Assembly: GCF_014648435.1 (NCBI RefSeq)
Contig: NZ_BMRC01000003.1
Span: 186,001 to 250,000 of the forward strand
DNA from: Nonomuraea spiralis
Lineage (GTDB): Bacteria > Actinomycetota > Actinomycetes > Streptosporangiales > Streptosporangiaceae
Length of the DNA: 64,000 bases
Reading direction: 5' to 3'
Position 1 is the stretch's first letter. Each line of letters opens with the position of its first letter. This document shows positions 43,348 through 52,526 of this stretch, piece by piece. The notes under the pieces were generated by a model, which worked only from the letters and a program-made list of their open reading frames with translations, made no database searches and was not told the DNA's origin. The translations under genes and the position numbers were made by a program.

Positions 43348-44925
43348 ATGGCCGACGACCGCTTCCACGTCTACGACACCACGCTGCGCGACGGCGCGCA
43401 GCAGGAAGGACTCAACCTCACTGTCGTTGACAAGCTCGCCATCGCACGGCAGCTGGACAGCCTGGGCGTCGGCTTCATCGAGGGGGGCTGGCCGGGCGCC
43501 AACCCCAAGGACACAGAGTTCTTCAGGCGCGCTCGAACAGAGCTCGACCTGAAGCACGCGCAGCTCGCCGCGTTCGGTGCGACCCGCCGGGCCGGTGTGA
43601 AGGCCGCCGACGACCCCTTGGTAGCCGCTTTGCGCGAATCCGGCGCGCCGGTCGTGACCCTTGTCGCCAAGAGCCACGACCGGCACGTGGAGCTGGCCCT
43701 CCGCACGACTCTCCAGGAGAACCTCGCGATGATCCGCGACACGGTCTCTCACCTTCGTGCGGGGGGACAGCGAGTCTTCCTCGACGCCGAACACTTCTTC
43801 GACGGCTACAAGTCCAACCCAGCCTACGCGCTGGAGGTGCTCAGGACCGCCGCCGAGGCCGGGGCCGACGTCATCGCCCTGTGCGACACGAACGGCGGCA
43901 TGCTGCCCGACGAGCTGGCCGAGACCGTCCACGCGGCCGTCCAGACCGGCGCCCGGGTCGGCATCCACTGCCACGACGACACCGGCTGCGCCGTCGCCAA
44001 CACCCTCGCCGCCGTCAAGGCGGGCGCCACGCACGTACAGGGCTGCGCCAACGGCTACGGCGAGCGCTCGGGCAACGCCAACCTGTTCACCGTCGTCGCC
44101 AACCTCCAGCTCAAGCGCGGCTTCGACCTCGTGCCGCAGGAGTCGCTGGCGGACATGACCCGCATCGCGCACGCGATCACCGAGGTCACCAACGTCACCC
44201 CCAACTCCCACGCCCCCTACGTCGGCATGTCCGCCTTCGCCCACAAGGCCGGCCTGCACGCCAGCGCCATCAAGGTCGATCCCAACCTCTACCAGCACAT
44301 CGACCCGGCCGCCGTGGGCAACGACATGCGCATGCTCGTCTCCGACATGGCCGGCCGCGCCTCCGTCGAGCTCAAGGGCCGCGAGCTGGGCTACGAGCTC
44401 ACCCCGGAGCACACCAAGACCCTCGTCGAGCGCGTCAAGGATCTGGAGGCGCAGGGCTTCACGTTCGAGGCCGCGGACGCGTCGTTCGAGCTGCTGCTGC
44501 GTGACACCGTCCAGGGGGCGCGCAGGCGCCACTTCGAGGTGGAGTCCTGGCGCGTGATCGTCGAGCGGACGAAGGGCGGCGAGCTGGTCAGCGAGGCCAC
44601 CGTGAAGCTGCACACCAAGGGCGAGCGCATCGTCGCCACCGGCGAGGGCAACGGCCCTGTCAACGCCCTGGACAACGCCGTACGGCAGGGGCTGGAGCAG
44701 CTCTACCCGGAGCTGGCGAGGCTGGAGCTGGTGGACTACAAGGTCCGCATCCTCGAAGGCACCCACGGCACGGGCGCCGTCACCCGCGTCCTGATCACCT
44801 CCAGCGACGACACGGCCGAATGGGCGACGGTCGGGGTGGCCGAGAACATCATCGACGCCTCCTGGCAGGCGCTGGAGCAGGCGGTCACGTACGGGCTGCT
44901 GCGCGCCGGCCGCGACTGCGGCTGA
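43348..44925 (+). CDS. cimA: Citramalate synthase
   Basis: Condenses pyruvate and acetyl-CoA to (R)-citramalate, the first step of the threonine-independent route to 2-oxobutyrate and isoleucine. The 525-residue product has an HMGL-like catalytic domain with YDTTLRDGAQQEG (metal Asp), EGGWPGANPKD, DAEHFFDGYK, ALCDTNGG, VGIHCHDDTGCAVAN (metal His residues) and QGCANGYGERSGNAN, plus a C-terminal LeuA-type allosteric domain (about 400-525). The start is ATG 43348. It is preceded by a Leu/Ile leader-peptide attenuator. It fits the nearby leuB/ilvE genes. Confidence 0.95.
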   Translation: MADDRFHVYDTTLRDGAQQEGLNLTVVDKLAIARQLDSLGVGFIEGGWPGANPKDTEFFRRARTELDLKHAQLAAFGATRRAGVKAADDPLVAALRESGAPVVTLVAKSHDRHVELALRTTLQENLAMIRDTVSHLRAGGQRVFLDAEHFFDGYKSNPAYALEVLRTAAEAGADVIALCDTNGGMLPDELAETVHAAVQTGARVGIHCHDDTGCAVANTLAAVKAGATHVQGCANGYGERSGNANLFTVVANLQLKRGFDLVPQESLADMTRIAHAITEVTNVTPNSHAPYVGMSAFAHKAGLHASAIKVDPNLYQHIDPAAVGNDMRMLVSDMAGRASVELKGRELGYELTPEHTKTLVERVKDLEAQGFTFEAADASFELLLRDTVQGARRRHFEVESWRVIVERTKGGELVSEATVKLHTKGERIVATGEGNGPVNALDNAVRQGLEQLYPELARLELVDYKVRILEGTHGTGAVTRVLITSSDDTAEWATVGVAENIIDASWQALEQAVTYGLLRAGRDCG

Positions 44926-44937
44926 CTCCGTACGGAC

Positions 44938-45606
44938 TCACGGCGGGTCTCCCGGGCGTACGAGGCCCGACTCGTAGGCGTACCGGACGATCTGGGCGCG
45001 GTCGCGGAGGGCGAGCTTGGCGAGCAGGCGGTTGATGTGGGTGCTCACCGTCGCCTCCGTGATCGACAGTGAGCCGGCGATCTCCGTGTTCGACAGGCCC
45101 CGCGCCACCAGCCGCAACACCTCCTCCTCCCGGGCGGTGACCCCGGAGGGGCTCCGGGGGGAGGCGGCCGTCGTACGGCGGTAGGTCTCGACGACGCGGC
45201 CGGTCACGGCCGGGTCGAGCAGGACGTCGCCGCGCGCGGCGCTGCGGATGGCGGCGAACAGGTGCTCCGGCGGCGACACCTTGAGCAGGAACCCGCTGAC
45301 ACCGGCGTGCAGGGCGAGGTCGAGGTTCTCGTCGGTGTCGTACGTGGTGAGCATGATCACCCTCGGCGGGGCGGGGGCGGCGAGGATGCGGCGGGCGGCC
45401 TCCAGGCCGTTCAGGCGGGGCATCGCGATGTCGAGCAGGACGACGTCCGGGCGCAGGCTCCGGGCCAGCTCGACCGCCCGTTCGCCGTCGGACGCCTCGC
45501 CGAGCACGGACAGGTCCGGCTGGGTGCCGATCATCAGCCGCAGCCCGGCCCTGATCATCGCCTGGTCGTCGGCGACCACCACGCCGATCCCGTCCGGGTG
45601 CGTCAC
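44938..45606 (-). CDS. NarL/LuxR-family response regulator
   Basis: 222 residues: receiver domain with ADDQ, phosphoacceptor Asp59 (VVLLDIAMPRLNG) and the switch Thr in MLTTYD; the usual Lys is in FLLKVSP. C-terminal LuxR helix-turn-helix (GVTAREEEVLRLVARGLSNTEIAGSLSITEATVSTHINRLL). The start is GTG 45606, overlapping the kinase stop by four bases. Signal and targets are unknown. Confidence 0.92.
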   Translation of the reverse strand: MTHPDGIGVVVADDQAMIRAGLRLMIGTQPDLSVLGEASDGERAVELARSLRPDVVLLDIAMPRLNGLEAARRILAAPAPPRVIMLTTYDTDENLDLALHAGVSGFLLKVSPPEHLFAAIRSAARGDVLLDPAVTGRVVETYRRTTAASPRSPSGVTAREEEVLRLVARGLSNTEIAGSLSITEATVSTHINRLLAKLALRDRAQIVRYAYESGLVRPGDPP

Positions 45607-46733
45607 AGGGGGAGCACCGCCCGTACGCCGAAGCCGCCCGACGGTAGCGGGCCCGCCGTCAGCGTGCCCTCGAACAGGGCGGCTCGCTCGCGCATGCCGA
45701 TCAGCCCGTGCCCGCTCCCCGCGCCGGACGGCGGCCGGGGCCCGCGCGGGCCCTCGTCCACGATCTCCAGCCGCAGCTCGCCGGGCAGGTACGAGACGGT
45801 CACCGCCACCCGCGCCGACCCGGCGTGCTTGAGCGTGTTGGTCAACGCCTCCTGGACGATCCGGTACGCCGACAGGTCCAGCCCCGCAGGCAGCGGCACA
45901 CGCTCGCCCGCGACGTCGAGCCGCACGTCGAGCCCCGCCGAACGGAACTGGTCGAGGAGGTCGTCCAGCCGGTCGAGGCCGGCCTGGTGTGGCGGATCGC
46001 CGGCGTTCGTGCCGCGCAGCAGGCCGAGCATGCGGCGCAGCTCGTCCATGGCCTCCCGGCCCGCGGCCTCCACGGTGGACAACGCCTGCCGTTCGGGCTC
46101 CTGGTCCGCGCGCAGCAGCAGCCGTACGGTGCCGGTGTGCATGGTCATCACGCTGACGCTGTGGGCGACGATGTCGTGCAGCTCGCGGGCGATGCGGGCA
46201 CGTTCCTCCTGCACCGACTCGCGGGCCAGCAGCTCGCCGCGCTCGGCGGCCTGCACCGCCAGCACGCGGTGGCGGCGTACGGCCAGGCCGGTCCCGGCGG
46301 CGATGGCGCACATGACCAGGGCCACGGCGACGTCACCCGGCCCGGACGCGGGCGAGGACGTGCCCAGCATGGCCGCCACGAACACGCCCGTCGCCGCCAG
46401 CCCCGCCACCGCCTTCACGCTGTCCGGACGCACCTCCGACAGCAGCGTGCACAGCAGCACGAGCTGGGTGTAGAACTGCCAGGCCGCGGGCGGCCCGGAC
46501 ACCAAGGCGAACGAGCCGACGTTGGCCGCCGAGTACACGGCCAGGACGGCGAAGGGCGCGCGGGCCCGGAAGAGCACCCCGGCGGCCGTGACGAGCCCGG
46601 CGGCCAGCCAGAGGGGCAGGTAGGCGCGCGGGGAGGCCATCGAACGGGCGCTGACCTCCTCCGCGACCGCGAACAGGGCCACGACCCCCGCCACGAGCCA
46701 GTCGACGGGAGCGGGGGAACGGCGGTGGAGCAT
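45603..46733 (-). CDS. NarL-type sensor histidine kinase
   Basis: 376 residues with five or six membrane helices (about 15-160), then HisKA_3 with the phospho-His in IARELHDIVAHSVSVM, and HATPase with EALTNTLKHA and GHGLIGMRERA. No large sensor domain. The ATG at 46733 is six bases after TACTCT on the minus strand, so a leaderless mRNA is predicted. Translationally coupled to the regulator above. Another of the three NarL pairs in the window. Confidence 0.9.
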   Translation of the reverse strand: MLHRRSPAPVDWLVAGVVALFAVAEEVSARSMASPRAYLPLWLAAGLVTAAGVLFRARAPFAVLAVYSAANVGSFALVSGPPAAWQFYTQLVLLCTLLSEVRPDSVKAVAGLAATGVFVAAMLGTSSPASGPGDVAVALVMCAIAAGTGLAVRRHRVLAVQAAERGELLARESVQEERARIARELHDIVAHSVSVMTMHTGTVRLLLRADQEPERQALSTVEAAGREAMDELRRMLGLLRGTNAGDPPHQAGLDRLDDLLDQFRSAGLDVRLDVAGERVPLPAGLDLSAYRIVQEALTNTLKHAGSARVAVTVSYLPGELRLEIVDEGPRGPRPPSGAGSGHGLIGMRERAALFEGTLTAGPLPSGGFGVRAVLPL

Positions 46734-46912
46734 GAGGCGAGAGTAGCCTGCCCGGAATGTCGCCATGTGTCGCGAATTCCGTCCACGAGGAGAGGGCGGA
46801 CCCGGGCTCGGCGGGGGAACGGTGGTCCATCGTGAAATCCGTCCGCAGGGGGACGGCGGGTGCAAGTGTGCTTTGACGACGGCCCCCGGGAACGGCGCCT
46901 ACCGTGCCCGGC

Positions 46913-47563
46913 ATGTTCCCCAACGCCCTCTCCGTCCGCCGGTTCGCGGCCGGCGCGAGCCTGATCCTCGCCCCCCTCTGCCTCATCCTCGGCATGATCA
47001 CCGACCCGTCCGAGCCCGGCGTCGAGGACCCCCTGGTCTACGCGGACAACCCCGGCGCCGTGGGCGTCAGCGCGACGCTCCTGCACTACGCCTGGGTGTT
47101 GTTCGTACCGGGCGTGCTCGGCATGGTCCACCTCGTCCGCGCCAAGGGCTCGGCGCTGGCCACAGTCGCGGGCGTGCTGGCGGTTCTCGGGCTGACGAAC
47201 TTCTCCTCGCTCATGATCTCCGACTTCTTCGACATCGTGCTCTTCGACACCCTGCCGGCGGCTCAGGCCGAGAAGCTCATGCAGGACGCTGCCCAGCCCG
47301 CGATGGTCGTCGCCTGGCAGCTCCCCGGGATGATCGGGTCCTTCCTGGGCTTGGTGCTCGTCGCGGTCGCGTACGCGCGCGACGGACTGGCCGGCTGGTG
47401 GTTCCCGGCGGGGGTGCTCGTGGGCATCGTCGTCTGGCTGTTCGGGGCGAGCTCGTGGAACCTCGTCCTGGGCATCGGCGGGCCGGTCGTCCTGCTGGCG
47501 GTGTTCGGGGCGGTCGGGGTGTCGATCATCCGCACGCCGGTCCGGCGGGAGCCGGTGGCCTAG
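46913..47563 (+). CDS. Hypothetical integral membrane protein
   Basis: 216 residues with six hydrophobic segments and short polar loops; begins MFPNALSVRRFAAGASLILAP. I do not recognise a family. It carries no signal or enzyme motif. The ATG follows TACCGT (46900-46905) by seven bases, so the mRNA may be leaderless; a GTG three codons before is in frame. It ends four bases into the convergent phosphotransferase gene. Confidence 0.7.
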   Translation: MFPNALSVRRFAAGASLILAPLCLILGMITDPSEPGVEDPLVYADNPGAVGVSATLLHYAWVLFVPGVLGMVHLVRAKGSALATVAGVLAVLGLTNFSSLMISDFFDIVLFDTLPAAQAEKLMQDAAQPAMVVAWQLPGMIGSFLGLVLVAVAYARDGLAGWWFPAGVLVGIVVWLFGASSWNLVLGIGGPVVLLAVFGAVGVSIIRTPVRREPVA

Positions 47564-48417
47564 GGCCGGTCGGGGCCGCCGTCCTCGTCCAGCCAGGCGA
47601 CGACGTGCGTCACGAAGCTGTCCACGAGGACCAGGGGAGCGCCGTCGAGCAGGAACAGCGCGACAAGGTGGTCGACCCCGAACGCGCGCTCCCACGTGAC
47701 GGCCCGCCGGTAGGTGCCGGCGTCGACGGCCGGGCGCAGGTTGTCCCAGCCGTGCCAGCCCATGAAGGCCGCGTCGATCGCCGGGTCGAACAGGTGGGCC
47801 CGGTCCCAGTCGAGGACGCCGACCAGCTTGCCGTTCTCGTCCCAGTGGACGTTCCCGCCGACGAGGTCGCCGTGGACGAGCGTGTCGGGGACCGGTTCCA
47901 GGGCCAGGGCGTCGGCGAGGCGTCGCCGTCCCCTGTCACGCCACCTGTCCGGGAGGCGGGGGATGACCTCCTCGGCGACGATCGTGCTCCAGCTCTCGCG
48001 GCCCGCGCACGCGCGGGGCGCGGGCAGCAGGGCCCGCAGCTCCGGCGTGAGGGGCAACTCGCGTACGGACCTCAGCAGCTCGCCGATCAGGGCCGGGTCG
48101 CCCTGGCCGGCGCCGAGCCCGGCCCCTTCGATCCAGGACACCGCCACCGCCGCCCGCTCCCCGAACGTCGTCACCGGCGTCAGCGGCGTGGGCACCGCGA
48201 ACGGCGGTCCGGCGGCCCCGATGGCACGCAGCACCTCGGTCCTGCGCGGCAGCGCCTCGGCCGCGGCGGCCCGCCGGCTGACCCGTACGGCCGCCACCCC
48301 CGGGATCAGCACCACGTCATGCATGCCGCCGTCGCCCAGGCGCGCCGTGTCGAGGGGCGCGTGCGGCACGAGCGCGTCGGCGATCTCCAGCAGGTCGGCG
48401 GGTACGGGCTCGCTCAT
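47560..48417 (-). CDS. Phosphotransferase family protein (APH-like)
   Basis: 285 residues with a protein-kinase-like fold of the aminoglycoside/choline kinase superfamily. The catalytic loop is LVHGDLVGGNVHWD (HGDxxxxN) and the metal motif is GVLDWDRAHLFDPAID. N-terminal half with VRVSRR carries the nucleotide-binding Lys/Arg. Such proteins may be antibiotic kinases, but most actinomycete copies have other small-molecule substrates, so resistance should not be assumed. GGGAAGAG lies nine bases before the ATG. Confidence 0.85.
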   Translation of the reverse strand: MSEPVPADLLEIADALVPHAPLDTARLGDGGMHDVVLIPGVAAVRVSRRAAAAEALPRRTEVLRAIGAAGPPFAVPTPLTPVTTFGERAAVAVSWIEGAGLGAGQGDPALIGELLRSVRELPLTPELRALLPAPRACAGRESWSTIVAEEVIPRLPDRWRDRGRRRLADALALEPVPDTLVHGDLVGGNVHWDENGKLVGVLDWDRAHLFDPAIDAAFMGWHGWDNLRPAVDAGTYRRAVTWERAFGVDHLVALFLLDGAPLVLVDSFVTHVVAWLDEDGGPDRP

Positions 48418-48502
48418 CGTGATCGTCTCTTCCCGGGGCTGAGGGTTCGCGTAGAGCCTAGGGGAGCCGGACCGGCGTCCGAACTCTCTAGCATGGTGGC
48501 CC

Positions 48503-49234
48503 ATGACTTTCAGTGTGCTCGCCGTACATGCCCATCCCGACGACGAGGCGATCTGGACGGGCGGCACCCTCGCCAAATACGCCGACGAGGGCGCCAGAAC
48601 GGCCGTGGTCACCTGCACCGGGGCCGAAGGCACCCTCCGGGCGCGGGAGCTGGAACGAGCCCTCGACATCCTCGGCGCGGGCGAGCCCCGGCTGCTGGGC
48701 TTCGCCGACGCGCGCAACCCCGACTCCGCCCCCGGCCGCCCGCGTTTCCTGGACGTGCCGTTCGACGAGACGGTGGGCCTGCTGGTCGGGCACATCAGGG
48801 ACGTCCGGCCCGACGTCGTGCTCACCTACGACGGCTTCGGCGGCTACGGCCACCCCGACCACGTCCACGTGCACCGGGCCGCCCTGGCCGCGGTCGAGGC
48901 GGCCGGCTACGACCAGCTCTACCTCGACGCCGGCGACCCCTGGCGGCCGCACGCGCTCTACCTGGCGACCATCCCGCGCTCGGTCGTGACCTCGCACTGG
49001 CGGGCGGTCTTCGGCGCCGACCCGGAGCCCGGCCAGGCCCTGCCCGGGGTCCCCGACGACCAGGTCTCGGCCGCGCTCGACGTCTCGCGCTGGTCGGAGC
49101 GCAAGTGGGCGGCGATGCACGCCCACGAGTCGGAGGTCGGGCGCGGCGCGTCGATGACCATGCTGACCTCGCTGCCGGAGCCGGCCAGGACCCAGATGCT
49201 CTCCAACGAGTGGTACCGCAGGATCGCGTTCTAG
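48503..49234 (+). CDS. PIG-L family N-deacetylase
   Basis: 243 residues. The metal-binding signature is VHAHPDDEAIWTGGTLA (His, Asp, Asp), and the second metal His comes in GYGHPDHVHVHRAAL. This is the LmbE/PIG-L fold shared by MshB and Mca of mycothiol metabolism, so it may act on a mycothiol-like or other N-acetylated sugar; no linked mycothiol gene is seen. ATG is eight bases past TAGCAT, giving a leaderless prediction. Confidence 0.9.
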   Translation: MTFSVLAVHAHPDDEAIWTGGTLAKYADEGARTAVVTCTGAEGTLRARELERALDILGAGEPRLLGFADARNPDSAPGRPRFLDVPFDETVGLLVGHIRDVRPDVVLTYDGFGGYGHPDHVHVHRAALAAVEAAGYDQLYLDAGDPWRPHALYLATIPRSVVTSHWRAVFGADPEPGQALPGVPDDQVSAALDVSRWSERKWAAMHAHESEVGRGASMTMLTSLPEPARTQMLSNEWYRRIAF

Positions 49235-50862
49235 AGCAGCCCGGCGGAGAACGTGCGGCCGTCGACCTTGAGCTTGCCGCCCGAGCAGGACACCTTCGGC
49301 GAGTCCGTCCCCGGCACGATCACCGTCAGCAGCGACTTCGCCGCCGGCGAGACCACCACGTTGGTCGGCTGCTTGGCCAGGTACGTGGGCGACACCCAGC
49401 CCAGCTTGCCGCCGCGCTCCACCTTCTGCCCGCCGATCCGCTCGCACGAGGAGAACTGCAGCAGCGTCACCTTGAAGGCGCCGTCGGCCAGCACCACCTT
49501 GCCGCCGCCGGACGAGACGACCTTGAACGAAGGGGCGAACCGCCACAGGTTGCGGATCTTCTTGCCCCCGGAGGCCGTGTCGAGCACCGCCATCAGGTCC
49601 TCGCCGTGGTTCACCAGCACCGAGCGCGTCCGGCTCACGCCGTAGGCGGTGTCCGTGAGCCGGAAGGCCTGCCGGTCCTTGCCGTAGGAGGTCTTGGTCA
49701 GCTTGGACGCGGTACGCGGCCGGAACCGGGCGCCCACGACCGTCGGCACGTTGTGCGCCTCGGGGGAGAGCGTCCAGTAGCGGTAGGCGCTCTTCTCGTA
49801 GGAGTGGAAACCGCCGTCCATGAGGATGTCGCGGCCCTGCGCGTAGTACGTGACGCCCAGATGGTCCTCGTGCCCGTGGAACTTCATGCCGGGGCCGAAC
49901 CTGATCGAGTAGTACGCCGAGTCCGGCTTGCCCCAGGCCGTACGGCCGTAGACGTAACCGGCCTTGTAGACCTTGACCTTCTCCTTCGGGGTGCCGGTCT
50001 CCATCTTGGGCTCGGTCTCGGCGCTGCCGTCGCCGAGCGGGGCCATGTAGCCGTTGGGCATCGTGGAGTGGGCGATGAAGTCCTTCAGCGCCTCGGCCCG
50101 CCGGCCGATCTCGGCGGGCACCTTGCGGTCGCACGCCTTCATGTTGGTCATGGCGACCTGGAGGCGGCCGTACACGTAGACGGCGTAGCGGGGGGCCTGC
50201 TCCATGAGCGCGCCCTGGGAGTCGACATCGAGCTTGACCGTGCCGGTGAGCCGCCTGGAGGCCAGGTTCGACCAGTCGGAGCGGCCGTACCTGCAGCCGA
50301 TGCCCATGAGCGCGATGTCCTGGTCGATGCCGTGGTTGTGGCCCTTCTTGTAGAGCCGGGCGTCCGACAGCAGCTTGGCGTGCTCGGCCAGGCTGTCCTT
50401 CAGCCAGCTCTCCTTGACGTGCATGCTCAGGCACAGCAGCGGCTGCGTGCGCAGCGAGACCGGGTGGTCCTTCCACACGTACGACTTGGTCGAGGCGGCG
50501 CCGCGCCTGTTGCTCGCCACCCAGTCCTTGGCGATGTCGGTGGCACGATCCAGATAACGCCGCTCGCCGGTGTTCTCGTAGGCCACGACGAGGGTGCCCA
50601 TCCAGCGCAGCGACTGGAACACGAACTCCCACGACCGGTTCCGGTACGGGCTCGCCCCCCAGTTGATGTCCTTGCCCAGCTTGTACGCCGGCAGCCCCAC
50701 CAGGGAGATCTCGCCCTTCATGACGTCCTCGGCCGTCGGCGTGCCGGGCAGCCAGTCACCCTGGCACTGCGCGGTACGGGTCACCTTGTCGGCGGCCTGG
50801 GCCGGGCTCACCAGCGTGCTGGTCGCGAGCGTGAGGGCAAGAGGTATCGCGAGCCGGCGCAC
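49231..50862 (-). CDS. Secreted heparinase II/III-like polysaccharide lyase
   Basis: 543 residues with a signal peptide (VRRLAIPLALTLATSTLVSPAQA, cleaved near AQA). An alpha/alpha toroid N-terminal region has ALMEQAPRYAVYVYGRLQVAM and GHNHGIDQDIALM, and the C-terminal beta domain carries FHGHEDHLGVTYYAQGRDILMDGG, the usual heparinase II/III catalytic His region. These enzymes cleave uronate-containing polysaccharides; the substrate is unknown. The start is GTG 50862, eight bases after GGAAGGA. It ends four bases inside the PIG-L gene end. Confidence 0.85.
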   Translation of the reverse strand: MRRLAIPLALTLATSTLVSPAQAADKVTRTAQCQGDWLPGTPTAEDVMKGEISLVGLPAYKLGKDINWGASPYRNRSWEFVFQSLRWMGTLVVAYENTGERRYLDRATDIAKDWVASNRRGAASTKSYVWKDHPVSLRTQPLLCLSMHVKESWLKDSLAEHAKLLSDARLYKKGHNHGIDQDIALMGIGCRYGRSDWSNLASRRLTGTVKLDVDSQGALMEQAPRYAVYVYGRLQVAMTNMKACDRKVPAEIGRRAEALKDFIAHSTMPNGYMAPLGDGSAETEPKMETGTPKEKVKVYKAGYVYGRTAWGKPDSAYYSIRFGPGMKFHGHEDHLGVTYYAQGRDILMDGGFHSYEKSAYRYWTLSPEAHNVPTVVGARFRPRTASKLTKTSYGKDRQAFRLTDTAYGVSRTRSVLVNHGEDLMAVLDTASGGKKIRNLWRFAPSFKVVSSGGGKVVLADGAFKVTLLQFSSCERIGGQKVERGGKLGWVSPTYLAKQPTNVVVSPAAKSLLTVIVPGTDSPKVSCSGGKLKVDGRTFSAGLL

Positions 50863-51001
50863 GCCAGGGTTCCTTCCGGACAAAAAAGTGAGGGCGGGAC
50901 ATGCTTTCGGAATCACGATCAAGCGGTCAAGTCGCGTACCGGATCGTTAACGGGCCGATGCCCGCCGGTGCCTCCGGCGGCGCGGATGTCATGCTGGATC
51001 C

Positions 51002-51598
51002 GTGAGATACGACGACATCGTGATCCCTGACACGCCCGCCTGCCGGGGTGCGCTTGAGGTGGCCACGCGCTACCAGACGCCCTCGCTGCTCAACCACTCC
51101 GTGCGTGCCTATCTGTGGGCGGCGGCGTACGCGCAGACCAGGATGATCGACTTCGACGCCGAGCTGCTCTACGTGTCGTCGATGCTGCACGACCTCGGCC
51201 TGGTCGCCGAGTTCGACAGCCATACGGTGCCGTTCGAGGAGGCGGGCGGCCATGTGGCCTGGGCCTTCTGCGCGGGGGCCGGCTGGTCGCCCGAGCGCCG
51301 GCTGCGCGCCTCCGAGGTGATCGTCCGGCACATGTGGGAGGAGGTGCCGGTGGAGGAGGATCCCGAGGGTCACCTGCTGGAGCTGTCCACCGGCATGGAC
51401 ATCTCCGGACGGCGTACCGAGGACATCCCCGACGGCGTGCGGCACGAGGTGCTGGACCGTCACCCGCGCCTGGAGATCGCCAAGGAGTTCACCGCCTGCA
51501 TCGCCGACCAGGGCGCGCGCAAGCCGTCTAGCTACGCCGGCCGGTTCGTCCGCGGGGGCGTCGCCGACCGCATCGCGAGCAACCCGCTCGACGCCTAA
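51002..51598 (+). CDS. HD domain-containing hydrolase
   Basis: 198 residues with HD-superfamily metal motifs: His in LLNHSVRAYLWA, the HD pair in SMLHDLGLVAE, and a later His/Asp in HMWEE. The layout resembles cyanamide hydratase-type HD proteins. Possible substrates include nucleotides or cyanamide-like compounds, unproven. GTG 51002 follows CATGCT (50990-50995) by six bases, so it may be leaderless. Its stop overlaps that of the convergent gene by four bases. Confidence 0.82.
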   Translation: MRYDDIVIPDTPACRGALEVATRYQTPSLLNHSVRAYLWAAAYAQTRMIDFDAELLYVSSMLHDLGLVAEFDSHTVPFEEAGGHVAWAFCAGAGWSPERRLRASEVIVRHMWEEVPVEEDPEGHLLELSTGMDISGRRTEDIPDGVRHEVLDRHPRLEIAKEFTACIADQGARKPSSYAGRFVRGGVADRIASNPLDA

Positions 51599-51936
51599 CC
51601 CTTGGGCCCGGCGCTCTGCACGACGTCGAAGCTCCACACCTGGGAGCCCGTCGCCGCCGGGCCCTGGCCGTGGCCGTGGCCCTGCCCACCGGCGGCAGCG
51701 GCCTGGGCGTGGCCGCGCTGGAACGCCTGCCCCTGCTGCCAGGTCTGGAAGTCCTCCTCGCTGCGCCAGCGCGTGTAGACGAGGTACTGGTCGGTGCCCT
51801 CGACCGGCCGCAGCAGCTCGAACCACTCGAACCCGTCGGCCGACTCCACCATCCCGGCCCGGCCCGAGAAGCGCTTCTCCAGCTCCTCGCGCATCTCGGC
51901 GGGCACGGTCAGGACGTTGATCTTCACGATGGACAA
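51595..51936 (-). CDS. Antibiotic-biosynthesis-monooxygenase (ABM) fold protein
   Basis: 113 residues with a small ferredoxin-like ABM domain (KINVLTVPAEMREELEKRF, then DGFEWFELLRPVEGTDQYLVYTRW and QTWQQGQAFQRGHAQ). The group includes heme-degrading IsdG/MhuD-like proteins and quinol monooxygenases. A Gly/His-rich insert (GGQGHGHGQG) near the C-terminus is unusual and could bind metal. There is no ATG: TTG 51936 is the start, six bases after GAGGGG. Confidence 0.8.
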   Translation of the reverse strand: MSIVKINVLTVPAEMREELEKRFSGRAGMVESADGFEWFELLRPVEGTDQYLVYTRWRSEEDFQTWQQGQAFQRGHAQAAAAGGQGHGHGQGPAATGSQVWSFDVVQSAGPKG

Positions 51937-51959
51937 CGAGGACCCCTCTCGATGAAGCC

Positions 51960-52526
51960 TTAGCGCACGACCCGCTGCGTCGCAGGTGAGGGCTCCAGGC
52001 TAACGCGGGCCACCGCCGGTACGTGATCCCTGTCCAGCGCGTCCCGCAGGTTCGGCAGCGTGACCCGGGACAGGTGCCCGCTCAGCTCGCTCATCGGGGC
52101 GGCCTCGTCGGCGGCCACGCGCAGCCGCACCTCCGGCCGGCCGCGCGGGCCGACCAGGTCGGCGTCGGCGTTCAGCACGGCGGGACTGGCCTCGACGTCG
52201 GCGGCGACCGCGTGCGCCATCCCGCCCGCCGCGATCTCGGTGACCCCGTCCGGGCCGTTCTCCAGGCGCAGCCGGGTACGGGCGTCCCTGCGGCCCTGCG
52301 CGATCAGCCAGCGCAGGGCGAGCAGCGCGACCAGGATCGACAGCGCGGCCACGGCCCACCACACGAGCGGGCTGTGGACGGCGAAGAACGCGCGCGTGTC
52401 CCCGTCCACGATCGGCGTGGACGGCCCCAGCAGCCCCCGGGCCAGCGTGAGGCCGCCGAGGACGGCCAGCGCGAGGCCGACCAGGGCCAGCCCCCAGCGG
52501 TTGCCGCGTCCGGTCTTCCTGTTCAT
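51960..52526 (-). CDS. AmaP-like membrane anchor protein (Asp23/Gls24 cluster)
   Basis: 188 residues with two membrane segments (about 12-32 and 55-78) and a C-terminal soluble part of about 100 residues, typical of the alkaline-shock anchoring protein AmaP. It recruits Asp23 family proteins to the membrane in firmicutes; here it is the last gene of a six-gene operon with several such proteins. Overlaps the gene above by ATGA. Assignment is by topology and context. Confidence 0.75.
   Translation of the reverse strand: MNRKTGRGNRWGLALVGLALAVLGGLTLARGLLGPSTPIVDGDTRAFFAVHSPLVWWAVAALSILVALLALRWLIAQGRRDARTRLRLENGPDGVTEIAAGGMAHAVAADVEASPAVLNADADLVGPRGRPEVRLRVAADEAAPMSELSGHLSRVTLPNLRDALDRDHVPAVARVSLEPSPATQRVVR

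Noticed and set aside
47560..48417. Calling the APH-like protein an antibiotic-resistance enzyme
   Set aside because: The catalytic loop is there, but no drug-specific features or resistance context are visible; most such proteins in actinomycetes have other substrates.
46765..51030. A 1421-codon plus-strand open frame
   Set aside because: It overlaps several well-supported genes in other frames or strands (membrane protein, phosphotransferase, PIG-L, heparinase) and has no domain; it is compositional shadow.
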